Source: Allacma fusca (Eukaryota; Arthropoda; Collembola; Symphypleona; Sminthuridae). Taken from it: a stretch of DNA of 64,000 nt. The translations under genes and the position numbers were made by a program. The stretch spans positions 31,483,067-31,547,066 of the forward strand of contig OX359245.1 in NCBI GenBank assembly GCA_947179485.1. Reading direction: 5' to 3'. Shown here one piece after another: positions 48,973-59,909 of this stretch (its first letter is position 1; the number at the start of each line of letters is the position of its first letter). The notes below the pieces were generated by a model that had not been told where the DNA came from, searched no databases, and saw only the letters and a list, made by a program, of their open reading frames with translations.

Positions 48973-50341
48973 ATGTTAAATAAACGCGACGTCATTTTCC
49001 CATTCTGGACTATTACGCTCATGTCCAAACTCTGCTTTCTTCCTTTCAAAGTTGATATAAATACCGGAAGGGCAACGAAGGAGACCACGCTCCACAGGAT
49101 ATTAATATTTTATTTATTCAGAACCATATCGATTCTATACACTGGCTTGAGTGTGTACAATTTCATGACTTGCACAGAATCAAATTTTTTAAAATTGGCA
49201 TACGCTTTCGCAATAAATATTGCTGGCGTTCAATGCCTTTACTGTAGTGATGCCGTCAGCAGACCATGTTATGATTGTTTTGTTTACGCCTATAATGAAC
49301 TCTGGGAATTTTATTCAGGTAAGAAAAAAATGCGATTTTGTCAAATATTTTTATATACCAGAGAACTGTATGTACAGAATAACGGGGCATGACATTAATT
49401 GAATATAGGTCGAGGATCCGAGAAAAGACCCTTTACTTCATATACACTTGAAGAAATTTCTGCTATAGTGTGCCCAGCAGCCATGGTCTCGGTTCCATTG
49501 GGTTACTTCCTAGTAAGCGTTGTAGATCCATCTGGGCCTAACTTCATATATTACAATATCCCGGAGTCCCAGAGGTTCCCTTACTCTTTTATTGTGTACG
49601 GGATTTTTGATGGAATTATTGTCACTCTCACAATATCCATAACAATATTTGGGACAATTGTGGCAATGCTGTACTTCGACTACTTGTATTATAATTTGGA
49701 CCAAGGAATAGCAAATACAAAGTATGTTTGAAAATTGCTCGTTGTTTTCACGAATTTTCTTTTTTTTGTTTTACAAAGTGGGAAATATTGAAATTGGGAA
49801 ATCTCCTCATACGCTTATATTTAATTACATTTCCAGAAAAATAACAAGCCATTGGAGCTTCCGTTCAATGGGGATTCATACACAGGAGCTAATAATCCAA
49901 GAATACTTTAGCTGCCGGAGGATCCAAATAACTGTGCAAATATTTAATGAAACAGGGAAATCCATGGTCTTTACAATGAAACTAGCTTTGTTGAGCATCT
50001 CCGTTCTTTTTAGTTTCTTGGGTATTAGGATACTGTCTGAGAATTTGCCATTTGCAATGATTTCTTTAACTTTTACAGCTATTGCTACCAGTTTATATGT
50101 CTCCTTGTATGGGAATGCATTCAGAGTACCTCTGAAAATGAGTGAATACAAAAGAGCTCTCCAAGTAGCTATTCATAGTGGTTTTACGGATAGGACAAAA
50201 CAGGCCATGCGTTTGGCGGTGATCTCAATCCCATGTGTTGGGATTGAGTGTGGTTATTTCCGGTTGTTTGAACGAACCTCAGTCCCGGATTATATTGATT
50301 TTTTGGTTAAACGGGTCGTAGATTTTATTATAACAGTTTGA
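48973..50341 (+). CDS. Chemoreceptor-like multi-pass protein, subfamily 2, member E
   Basis: Three exons, 48973-49318, 49409-49721 and 49837-50341, encode 387 aa with consistent phases. The first intron is at the conserved phase 1 site after LWEFYSG; a second intron (phase 2, within ANTK-KITSHW) is unique to this member in the window. It starts MLNKRDVIFPFWTITLMSKL. Shared blocks include EKRPFTSYTLEEISAI, LGIRILSENLPFA and the ending RTSVPDYIDFLVKRVVDFI. It is the most divergent (+) member and lacks the long loop present in C and D. Probably a chemosensory receptor in sensory neurons; the ligand is unknown. Confidence 0.8.
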
Positions 50342-50582
50342 GTTTCTATCAAGAATATAAAATTTTACCACATAACGGTAAGTTAACATACTGGCCCACA
50401 GTGGAATAAGTATAAAATTGTTTCGTCCAACCTCATTCTACAGTATACCTACAACAATTTATGTCGAGCTATATTTCAGTACGCAATTGAAACAAAAGAA
50501 AGGCGGTATAGAAAACTCTCCGTCTGATCGAAAGGTATGAGTACAAACCCTAATTTATTATTTTTTTAATTTACTGATCAAT

Positions 50583-50602
50583 GTGTGTGTGTGTGTGTGT
50601 GT
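50583..50602. repeat. (GT)n microsatellite
   Basis: Alternating TG run between the convergent member E receptor and the crystallin-like gene. Confidence 0.85.
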
Positions 50603-50727
50603 CCTTATAATATATTTTATTCAACAATAATTATTATTAAATCGAGTTTGATAATTAAATTGATAACAATTATTTCAAAAAATTGTGTGCACCAAGAAGC
50701 TCCAATGGTATAAGACAACACTTTGCC

Positions 50728-51577
50728 TTACCCCAGAACAGGCCTTTTCACACCCACGATCTTGGTGTTATCTCCGCGATTGTAGTGCCATTTGAGTGCA
50801 ATGACATTAGACTCTGGATTTAAGTTCAGGTCCACGGCTCTGATTGGGTATGCCCGGCAGTCCTCGTCCTCAATCTCAACAATTCGTTCTCCAAAGTTTA
50901 ATGGACTGGAGGGCGGGAACTTGGTCAAGTCGGGAATGACATAGCTCTGTCTGTCGTTGGCGTCCATGCAGACGCATGTTTTGTACTTGTCAGCATACGC
51001 GTCGGAAGTGTTGCAGAGCAAGTAGTTGTTTTGGACGGTGTAGAGGGCGGCAGAGTGGAAGGTAGCTGTGATGGAGTCTCCGTAGGGGGAGGGGATTTTC
51101 TTTCCTAGAAAATAAGGATGTTCGTAGATTTCGAAACCGTTTTTGTTCGTCGCAGGGCCTCCCAATGGTCGTATGGATTTAATTTTGCTGATGATATCAT
51201 CAACAGATGACTGAGTACAATCCGATGGACCTGAGCCAGAGACTGGGTAGACTGTGGTAAGTCCAGGGTTGTCATCGCCGAAGTTCTCTTGAGTGTACAG
51301 GGCCCACCTGGTACATTACAAATGGTTGTCTCAAATTTTGTAGGAAACTATCAAATTGTTAGAAAAATTTGCCCCTGCGTATAGATACTTACATCCCAGT
51401 GACACAGACCCTTTTCGCTGTTTTGGCGAATTTTGGGAACCTCTTGATCTCGTCTGTTAAAGGATAACCATCACCAGGTTTGTCCAATAAATTGAATAGG
51501 AATTCAATTTTGGGCTTCCGAGCAATTTGAGCTTCATTGATGCCAATAATGGCAAGGCAGAGGAGGAGAATTTTCAT
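50728..51577 (-). CDS. Secreted protein with beta/gamma-crystallin-like motif, 254 aa
   Basis: Exons 51577-51393 and 51307-50728 (phase 2 intron) encode 254 aa. A signal peptide (MKILLLCLAIIGINEAQ) precedes a charged region (EFLFNLLDKPGDGYPLTDE) and KRVCVTGMWALYTQENFG. The stretch GFEIYEHPYFLGKKI fits the first strand motif of beta/gamma-crystallin Greek keys (aromatic-x6-aromatic-x-G; compare the crystallin pattern hxFYExxxFxG). Six or more cysteines (CVTG, SDC, LLC, CVC, DCRAY) suggest disulfides. Extracellular beta/gamma-crystallin proteins often bind calcium or act in matrix or defence; the role here is not known. Only one motif is clear, so the family call is tentative. A TATA-like TATTTATA lies about 85 bp upstream. 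Confidence 0.72.
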
Positions 51578-51654
51578 ACCTGGACTTGATTTGTACCCTG
51601 CAACGTCAAACTTTTGGACGCGATTGTCGAAGTAGTAGATGCACGTTAATGTCC

Positions 51655-51670
51655 TTCTATAAATATCCTG
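51655..51670 (-). promoter_or_regulatory. Possible TATA box of the crystallin-like gene
   Basis: The minus strand reads GGATATTTATAGAAGG about 85 bp upstream of the start codon. No other promoter element is evident. Confidence 0.3.
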
Positions 51671-53560
51671 TGGATTTCAGATGTTTGAGGGAATAATAAA
51701 TCCGGTCATTTCATTAATGCAGGAATGTCATAAATAATCATCGATTATACACATTACACTCGTAGTCAATAGCATTGCAGGTGCGGCCCTGACCAGTTGG
51801 ACTCCAGAATGATGCATGAAATAATATTTAGTGGAATTTAATAGTTACCAATCGCATTAATTCCGATGATAGCTTGGTTGTTAGATGAAGATTTCCTGGG
51901 AATGATAATCCAAGTAATGGAAATAATTATTTGAATATGTAACAGTATTTTATGGGTGGTATTACATTGCAATATAAATAAAACTGCAGTTTACTTCGGT
52001 TTAACTGTAGATGCGATGTTTACATATAACAAATAAACATTAAGTACATGAAGATGCAGATTGTGAGGAGATATTTGTATAATTATGAATTGGTCATCAA
52101 AAGAACAATGCTCCCCTAATAATAGTATAATTTAATTGGGTCTCATCTAAGCAGCAGTTAATAAACGGCGGAGATTGAACTGGATCATTGTACTCTGTAG
52201 AAACGTATTGTCGGGGTAGAGTTCAAATAATTATTCCAGGTAATTATTACTTAGATCTATTTTGTTATTTTTTGACACAAAAAATTTGGTACAACAATTG
52301 CGCTCGCATATATGTATGTATTTCCATGCATTCTGAACGAAATTGTCATCCTATATCAAAATAACGTTACACAGACAAGCGTAGTACCCTGCAGAGGTCT
52401 GAAATTGATTTTCGTCAAAATCGGCATTTTCATCTAATCACAAAAAAAATAATCTCATTTCGTGTCATATGTACATGTGTTCCCAGTTATTCTTATGGTA
52501 ATTTGCATTGTTTTGCATGCTGCATGTTGCATTGTTTTCAACCAAGAATTGCAGCACTGGCAGTCAAATGGAATCAATTACAGCAAAAATCTCACATTTT
52601 CAATCCCAGTATGTAATAAAATAGCACAGTGCAAATAAGCTGTGTTGCCCTTCGCAGCAGCACGTGATTCTCCTTGAAATTAACTCCTTTTAAATGTTAT
52701 ACGTCCAGCTGCCCCAGATGTGGCAGTGTTTAGAATTTACAAGATCTCCAACAGTGGCAGTCAGAACAATTCCGAGGACAGAATTAAAATATCGGAGGGT
52801 GTATTCCAAACAACGTAATTTTAGACAATTATTAACTAACATGATTAAATCCTTTAGTGAATTAATACACAGTATGAGCCAGGAATGTGTACCGCAATGA
52901 TGCGAAATAATTACTGTTAATAATTTTATATACATTGTATATAAAATAAACTACAACTCATTGCGAAGGGTTGACCTGCAGGATTCGAGAGAAATATTTA
53001 AGAGAGCAAACATCCGTATATTCAAATACAATTATCCGCAAGTAAACAAACTTGACCTTCACGACCAATGATTAAAAAACAAGAGGCATTCCTTCCCTTT
53101 CCTGATAGCATTCCTCCATATGTATTTTCTAATATTTTCTAATAGGTATGTTTTTGTCAGTGTCAGAAATGAAAAGAGAAATGAGCTGTAATTTTAAAAT
53201 AGCGTTCATGGTCGAAGTATTGTAACAATTATTGTTGAACCACGAACATAAAATACGCTAGTAGCAGTATAAAAATAAGCAAAGAAACCAAACTGTTAAA
53301 AACCCCACTCCTACAAAAGCGAATGTTAACTGTCACGTTTTCCTTTTACGCAACAAACAATGCACATACTTTCCGGGGTATTTACTTTGGGACTGTCGTA
53401 AACATTATAAATAGCAATTTTACTTCCTAAATGAGCCGATATGAAAAAAATATCCGATTGTTCTAAATAATTACTGGCTAAATTTTTAACGAGGAAATAT
53501 TTCCTATTTTAAACATAAAGGAAGGTGAGACCAAAAAAACATTTATTTGCTGTTCACTTC
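51671..53560. other. Intergenic, no gene seen
   Basis: AT-rich region between divergently transcribed genes (crystallin-like on minus, acidic peptide on plus). The open frames at 52690-52935 (-) and 52694-52900 (+) overlap on opposite strands and show no domain. Confidence 0.4.
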
Positions 53561-53569
53561 TTATAAGGC
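53561..53569 (+). promoter_or_regulatory. Possible TATA box of the acidic peptide gene
   Basis: TTATAAGGC lies 47 bp upstream of the start codon of the small peptide gene, a suitable distance for a short 5' UTR. Confidence 0.4.
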
Positions 53570-53614
53570 AATTTTTTAAGGGAATCGTTCAAGACATACG
53601 GAATTTTTTTGAAA

Positions 53615-53963
53615 ATGAATACTATTCAAATTGCACTTCTGCTAACACTTGCACTATTTTTGTTGACAAGTTTGACGAGTTTCGCTGTTGTAAGTTTCAT
53701 TTTATAAGAAATTAATAATAAATTATTATTGCAAATATAGAAATCTATAGACATGAATTTCTTTGGAGTAACTTGGTCTTTAGTTATTTGTGTCGGATTT
53801 AACAAATAATAGTTTTATTTGGTATTTACCATGTATACAGGCATATGAGCAAAGTACTATAGAGCCCGACGAAGATGAGGAAGGACAACCGCCAACTATT
53901 CCTCAAATCCCGGTGGCTATAATCAACGTACTGACCCAAGCACCTGGGATGTTCTTTGGCTAA
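53615..53963 (+). CDS. Small secreted acidic peptide precursor (65 aa), C-terminal Gly
   Basis: Exon 1, 53615-53689, encodes exactly a signal peptide (MNTIQIALLLTLALFLL, TSLTSFAV) and ends at a GTAAGT donor. Exon 2, 53841-53963, after an ATACAG acceptor (phase 0), encodes 40 residues and a TAA. The mature part begins AYEQSTIEPDEDEEGQPP and ends in a hydrophobic stretch PQIPVAIINVLTQAPGMFFG. It contains no K, R, H or C. A terminal glycine can be converted to a C-terminal amide, as in neuropeptides and some antimicrobial peptides, but there is no dibasic processing site. TATA-like sequence precedes it and a poly(A) signal follows. The signal-peptide-per-exon layout is typical of small secreted peptides. 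I recognise no family. Confidence 0.65.
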
Positions 53964-54057
53964 GGATCAAGCACTTCGTTGATGTTTCCATGAAAAATTC
54001 TTGTACTAATTGTAAATCTCAAATTGTTGTAATGCTGATTTAATTTAATACTCCTCA

Positions 54058-54063
54058 ATAAAA
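54058..54063 (+). terminator. Poly(A) signal AATAAA
   Basis: AATAAA 95 bp after the stop codon of the acidic peptide gene, followed by a GT-rich stretch (GTTTGCAGTTGTATTTTTGT), which fits a cleavage and polyadenylation site. Confidence 0.6.
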
Positions 54064-55063
54064 TCAACACGTTTGCAGTTGTATTTTTGTAAAGCTCAAG
54101 AACAATTCCTGGGATGGTATTTCTCAAACTGTTTATTTTAGAGAAAATTAGCTGAGAATTTCATCCTGCCATAAAAACTTTAATAATTGTTTTCAGGAGC
54201 AGGGATGGGAATTGATCTTGTCTACGGATACTTTTTTAATTCTTAAATTGCGATGGAAATATTTGACCTAGGCCTTGATATTCACGAAATAAATTGTCGA
54301 TTTTTTCTAGATTTTTTCGGATACTAATTCTGATTCCAACACTTTTTCCAGACTCGATTTTGAGGCATTGTATGTATGTACATATCGGAATACAGAACTT
54401 TCTTTTGAATTCCGCTTATCTATTTCTAGCATACGATAAATCATTGAAACTGACCCCGTGAATATAAGTTCAAAATTTTTGGGACAATATTAAATTCAGA
54501 TTCCGATTTCCTTCCCTGTCAGAGTAGTAGAAAGTATTGTCAAAAATGTTGGAATTAAAATACTATTTAATTTACTATTTAACTGTCTGTGGGCAAACTG
54601 CAAGTGTGTCAAAATTCTATATAACATGACCATTTGAAAACTATAAAATGCATGAGAATCACGCCACTAATATTCCAATAAATACTTACTGCCAGCAGCA
54701 ATTATTGTATAAAGTAAGAAGCAATTTTAATTATCCCCCTCCGTAATGGGGCTTACATAAATGTACTTACAGTTTGCACATTCAGCATATAATTGTGTAC
54801 ATTTTTAAATTATCTATTGCAATCGATCATTTTCTCACAAATAAAACCAGACATCGGAAGCTTTTTTAGTTTTTATTACAAAGTTAAAGGGTCTAAAATT
54901 ACACGGTACCTTAAAGTTAACAAAATTATTAATAAACATGGGTCCTAACCTAAAACGTGTATATAGTGGAAGCACGTACATAGATCGAAAAAGAAATCTA
55001 TTAATTCCCTTCTTCTTTTATATTGGAAATTTTCGTATAAATTCTTGCAAGTCAACACAGAAA
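54064..55063. other. Intergenic, no gene seen
   Basis: AT-rich spacer between convergent genes. The right end should hold the 3' UTR of the LDLa membrane protein gene. Confidence 0.4.
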
Positions 55064-56966
55064 TTACGGGATATTTGACGGACGGGCTGCTCCGCTCGGG
55101 TTTGTACTTGTAATCACTTCAAGGTAAGAGGGTGGTAGCTCCTGAAAACAGTCAAGAACAAATAAGTATTACAAGGCAATTCCAACTTTATTGTCCACTC
55201 CCACAGAGATTTACTATTTTTAATCTTACCAACGAGTCTTTGCTAAAGCTCCTGTCAGTTCTCCTGTGAGGTGTTGGGAAGGATTCCTCGTCAGCACTGA
55301 TAGTGCTGGCAACACTAGGCCTTGAGGCATTTGATGCAGGGAAAGGAACTTCTGGACGACGAAGTCCTTTGCAAAGGTTCACAGAAATCCGTCCCAGCAA
55401 TACTAACACCAGGACTGGGGTCACCATGAAGCTCACCACCAAACTAACCACTACCACAGCATACTGGAACCCTCCTGTGGCTATAGTAATCAAAACGAAT
55501 TCCCATTATTATTAAAACCAATCTTCAGCTTTTTGTCAAATTATAAATCCTAAAGGCAAAATTCTCCAAGCCAATTCCAATTCCTTGGTTCTCCAAGGAA
55601 TTTTTCAGAGCTGGCACACTTATTCACTTGTAATTCCAAAATCGAGCCGAGCCAATTATGAAGTTGCACAAATTATATTATCACAACCCTCTCATAATAT
55701 CTGAAGAAAAAAAGTGAACATGGAGAATAACAAAATATAATCTTTGCAAAATTTGTGTTTCCCAGCGCCCTCTTCTGTAAGAGCGTTCCAGAAGAAGCAA
55801 ACTTTGACTCTTACAGGGGGCGTGTAATGTGTACGGAGGGTAATAAAATTGTGGTTAACGGAAATGAACCCAAATATTTTTTTACATACAGAATTGGCTC
55901 TAACTCAATTGGTTAACAGTAATATTTAAATATTTGAACTAGAAATAATTACTAGCAGATTAAGTAAAACAAATGCATACATTGCCCGTCCTCGCTCCAG
56001 AAGCAGACACTCTCGGACTCATCTGCATCCCCACAAAGCCCACAATTGGGCTTCTTATCACATATCCAATCAATTGGGATGCAAATGCTATTATTAGGAT
56101 TGTACATCTGGTCATCATCCTTCCTTCCTCCGTTATCCACAGTATTGTGCTTGCAATTGTCACTGCAATCGAAATAATTACTCGAAGGGCACGCATTCTG
56201 GTTGAATAGTTCTGAAATTATAAATTTCCCATGGTAAATAGAATATCTGTTTTATCCTTTGTTTTTTGCTTCACACTGCTTCAAAACCCAAAATGAAAAC
56301 AGCGGGGAAACTTACCATAATGAATGGATACCAAAATTGAGGCTTTCGTTTCTTCAAGGGACCATTTCCCAACGGGCTCAATTCTGAAGCTATCAGTTAT
56401 GTTTTTAAATTCTTTCAAGTTCTTATGCATGGCCTCGTACATGTCCGAGTACAAGTAAGTGTAATTCATACAAATGGATCTTTGTTTAGTATCTCCCGGT
56501 AAGTAAATATTCATGGAGGAACTATTTGTGGTAGAATTATCACACTGCATCTTTAACAAGGACAAGGAAATTTTGGGATGACATTCGACTCCCGAATGCT
56601 CATTTCTTGCCTCTTCGCAGAATTTAAATGGACCTTCGCTCAGCCTGAAGGAGTAGGTTGTAGCGTTTGTGTACAGGTTCAATTCCAAGCGCTCCAATTC
56701 ATCCCCGATCACATATTCTTGTGCTATAAATAATTATACAAATATGTAAACAATAAAATGTTAGTGATAAAAAATTGGGTGACTATACTCAGTTTTATTT
56801 TGACAAATTGTAAAAAAGAAATCGTAAATACGACAGGGGAAATTTTACCTGTCCTATTATCAGATGGGTCATTCGTCGCTTCATTTTGATTGGTCAGTAC
56901 GAAAATGAGTAGGAAGTTGATGAAGATGACCCTGGAGAATTTCCCAGCATTTCCCTGTTTTGTCAT
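55064..56966 (-). CDS. Single-pass membrane protein with one LDLa domain, 361 aa
   Basis: Five exons: 56966-56849, 56723-56316, 56211-55981, 55480-55230 and 55141-55064, 1086 nt, all phases consistent. Order: signal anchor or signal peptide (FSRVIFINFLLIFVLTNQNE); an extracellular region of about 140 residues with several N-x-S/T sites and paired cysteines; an LDL-receptor class A module (FDCSDNC ... SICIPIDWICD ... CGDADESESVC) with the calcium-binding D/E end; a transmembrane helix (YAVVVVSLVVSFMVTPVLVL); and a cytoplasmic tail with R-x-x-S-like sites (RSFSKDSL) and ELPPSY, a PPxY motif able to bind WW domains such as those of Nedd4 ligases. The function is unknown; a ligand-binding or endocytic receptor is plausible. 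The donor of exon 3 (CAA-T|GTATGC) is the least certain joint. Confidence 0.78.
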
Positions 56967-59350
56967 TATTGTGGTTGTAATGAGCGTCCTTCCTAATAAA
57001 CAAATCCAATAGGACTTCCTGAAATGTTATTCCACAGAAAAGGCCAAACCTTGTGGGAAACCGCTCTCTATATTTTCATTCCTAGATTACATGGATTAGC
57101 TGTGAACGTTATGTTTATACTAGTCATCCCATCCCAATGTTGGGAATATTGATGCAGTGTGTGAGCCCAAGATGACCTTAAACTTGCCTGCACACCTGAC
57201 AAACCGTATGAGTTGCGTCAGTCATATAATTACTCCTATCGGTCTTTAGGTATTTGACTTATCAGTTCATATTAAAGTTCCAGTGCTCAAGTCAAGTCCC
57301 ACTAATGTCCCTGTATTTATTTAACGTGTACTTTTTATCTGTAATGGTATAAAGTTTTACGTACGATAAAGATATTAATTAGCGTCGAAATATATTCTTT
57401 TGGTGTTTCAAGGTCATCGGAATATTTGTACGTAGTTATGCATAATTAATTCTTCCCATATCGGTTGGAGTAAAAGGAAATCATAAATACACAAGTGAGT
57501 ATTTGATGGATCACATTGTCATTTTATGATTGCACAGAATAGCGTGACTGGGTTCATGTAACAAATCAGAGGAGGACTGTAAATTACGTAGAAGCTTTCT
57601 AAATCCTGGATTCTAGTGTCAAAACTTGAGGCTAAACTCGACTGACACTGATAATAAATAACTGATATTATGTAACGTTATTTGATAGATAATAATTAAC
57701 ATTATTCACACGGGCATTAAAATACAAGTGGGAACTTCTGCTAATTACCGTCAATTAAATAGAATATCTGACAACTCTGAGAACAGACTTAAGGTACGAG
57801 TCAAATTTTATTTGTCTATTATTATGTAACTATACAATCGGTTCTCTCCATAATGGCTTCCCCTATAACGACACAATGAGGATCTCCTCCAGATTATATC
57901 TTTATTTGCAAATCATACATCTATAAACGCTGTAACGACAATTTCCTAATAGCATTCCAAAAATTAATTTTTTAGGGTGTTGTAATAGAGAAATAATGCA
58001 GCCCTTATAACGAACTTTGACTGTACTCCGATAAAGAGATAATATTAAATTCCATAATATTTTCCTGTCTGATAAACAAGAATATAGAAAGATTTTTAAT
58101 ATTTTTGACCTTATAGAAGCACTAGAGAAAGTAGGGATCTCTTACAGTGACAGTATAACATTTGCCCTCTCAAGCGTTTTGTTTCTGTTTGGATCTCAAA
58201 CAATAGTGACATTACTGGAATTCCCAAAGTACGTGTACAATGGAGCAATGTATACATACACATTGCTAAAACAATTGTTTTATTTTATCCTAGAACTTGT
58301 GACTATTGTTCAGTTCCAAAATTAGGCTTATTTATAGAACAGTGTGTATGGACGCATACTGCATTTACACGTACACTCGTTATTATTTTAAGTAAGTCCC
58401 CATCATCATGTGCTTGATACAAATCACCTCCCCCCATTGCTCTACTCCAAGGTGTAATAAATATCAGTAACAATTATTTGTAGGTATCTCTACTGTTGCT
58501 AGAATGTTGTATGGTTCTTGGTTAAGATGTCAAATACAGATACAGTTACGCTTCGAAGTTGAAAGACATGCACGTAGTTTTGACTAAAAGCAAAATGAAT
58601 TAAGTGCCCACTACAAGTTATGAATGACTGAGACGGAAGTAGTCCATTTTGCTGTTGGTGAATAGCACGTAGACTAGACCACTCTCTTTATCTCACACCT
58701 ACTCCATTTTGCTGTGTCATTCACGATACATGCACACAAATGAATTCTGTCTTGAGATTAAACTCGTGTCATTTACCTACAATACGTTTATTATAATATA
58801 ACTGCAATTTGATGGCTGCTTTATATATGACATGCATTTGGATTAAAAATTCACAGATTAAAGATTATGGCGGTGAGGCTTGAAGATAACCACGTTCCGG
58901 TTTCAAAAGGTCATCTAGTGATTTCATAAAAGAGTCAAGGGTCATCTCTAGATGAGTATAGAAAGCACCAATGGATTACCAGCGATTAGCTACCATACTT
59001 GTTCAAGTGTACAAAATAGCCTTGATGCGTATCCCGAAACCTTAAAAGCATATTTGTCAATGCAATAAACCGAAGGACCAACGTGCTGTAACTGTAGAAA
59101 AATAATTTATGTAATTATGTAGGAATTTTAAACTCTCAGAATAAAAATAATTTTGCTAGTTTGGAAAGGTCTCTTAAGAGTTTTATGTCCTTTACACAAA
59201 CCTGTAAAATAAATAATATAAGTTGTGCTTACAATGTGTTTTACGACTGAGGTTTCTCACTGTTAGTTGCAAACAAATCCGCAAAATGAGTAATTCATTT
59301 TTCCAATAAGAATATTTTGAAAGCATGTCGTAATGATTAAGACAGATGGA
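56967..59350. other. Intergenic, possible decayed TA-flanked element, no gene seen
   Basis: AT-rich. At about 57831-58016 the left edge TACAATCGGTTCTCTCCATAA and the inverted right edge TACAGTCAAAGTTCGTTATAA, with CCTATAACGA/CTTATAACGA inside, look like a worn pogo/Tigger MITE, with low certainty. An unbroken 85-codon frame at 58071-58325 lacks a start codon near its left end and has no recognisable domain. Confidence 0.4.
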
Positions 59351-59357
59351 CCCCAAG

Positions 59358-59885
59358 TAGTGGTCTGACCAGTTCAGTTCAAAACTGAAAATTTCAGTTC
59401 AGTTCAGTTCAGTTTGGTTCATACAAATTTTGGTTCAGTTCGATACACAAACCAAACTGAATGGTTCAGTTTCAGCGTAAAACTGAACTGAACTGAATCG
59501 ATTGAACTGATTTTTACGCATGCACAATAAAGCCTGTTTCTGTCATGACACACTTCTCATTTCTGACGGTTGCATTTGCCGTGCTATATATTTATATATA
59601 TATAAGAACATATCTTATATGTATGTATGTGTGTATGTACAAAGAGTACAAACATATATTATATATATTGTACTTACCAAACGAAAACTATTTTCGTTAC
59701 CTATAGTTTTAACCTGGCGCGTTAAACTGTTTTGTAATCAGTTCAGTTCAGTTCATAGAGAAAACTGAACTGAACTGAACCGAAGAATAGCTAACTGAAC
59801 TGAAATTTTCATTTTCGATTCAGTTCACTTTGTGAACTGAACTAAACTGAATTTTGCGAACCAAACTGAACTGGTCCGACCACTA
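59358..59885. mobile_element. hAT MITE (CAGTTCAGTT-rich), 528 bp
   Basis: Ends are TAGTGGTCTGACCAGTTCAG and inverted GAACTGGTCCGACCACTA. The flanking 8-mers ACCCCAAG (59350-59357) and ACCTCAAG (59886-59893) match at seven of eight. The arms are built of CAGTTCAGTT/AACTGAACTGAA repeats; the middle holds TATATATA and GTATGTATGT runs. It ends 24 bp beyond the stop codon of the esterase gene and so probably lies in its 3' UTR or just outside. Confidence 0.9.
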
Positions 59886-59909
59886 ACCTCAAGTGTGGGG
59901 ATGAAGACA

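Noticed and set aside
52694-52900. 68-codon plus-strand and 81-codon minus-strand open frames
   Set aside because: They overlap on opposite strands, with no signal peptide, domain or splice support.
58071-58325. 85-codon stop-free stretch near a worn TA-flanked element
   Set aside because: No ATG near its left end and no recognised transposase motif; kept only as a remark in the intergenic entry.
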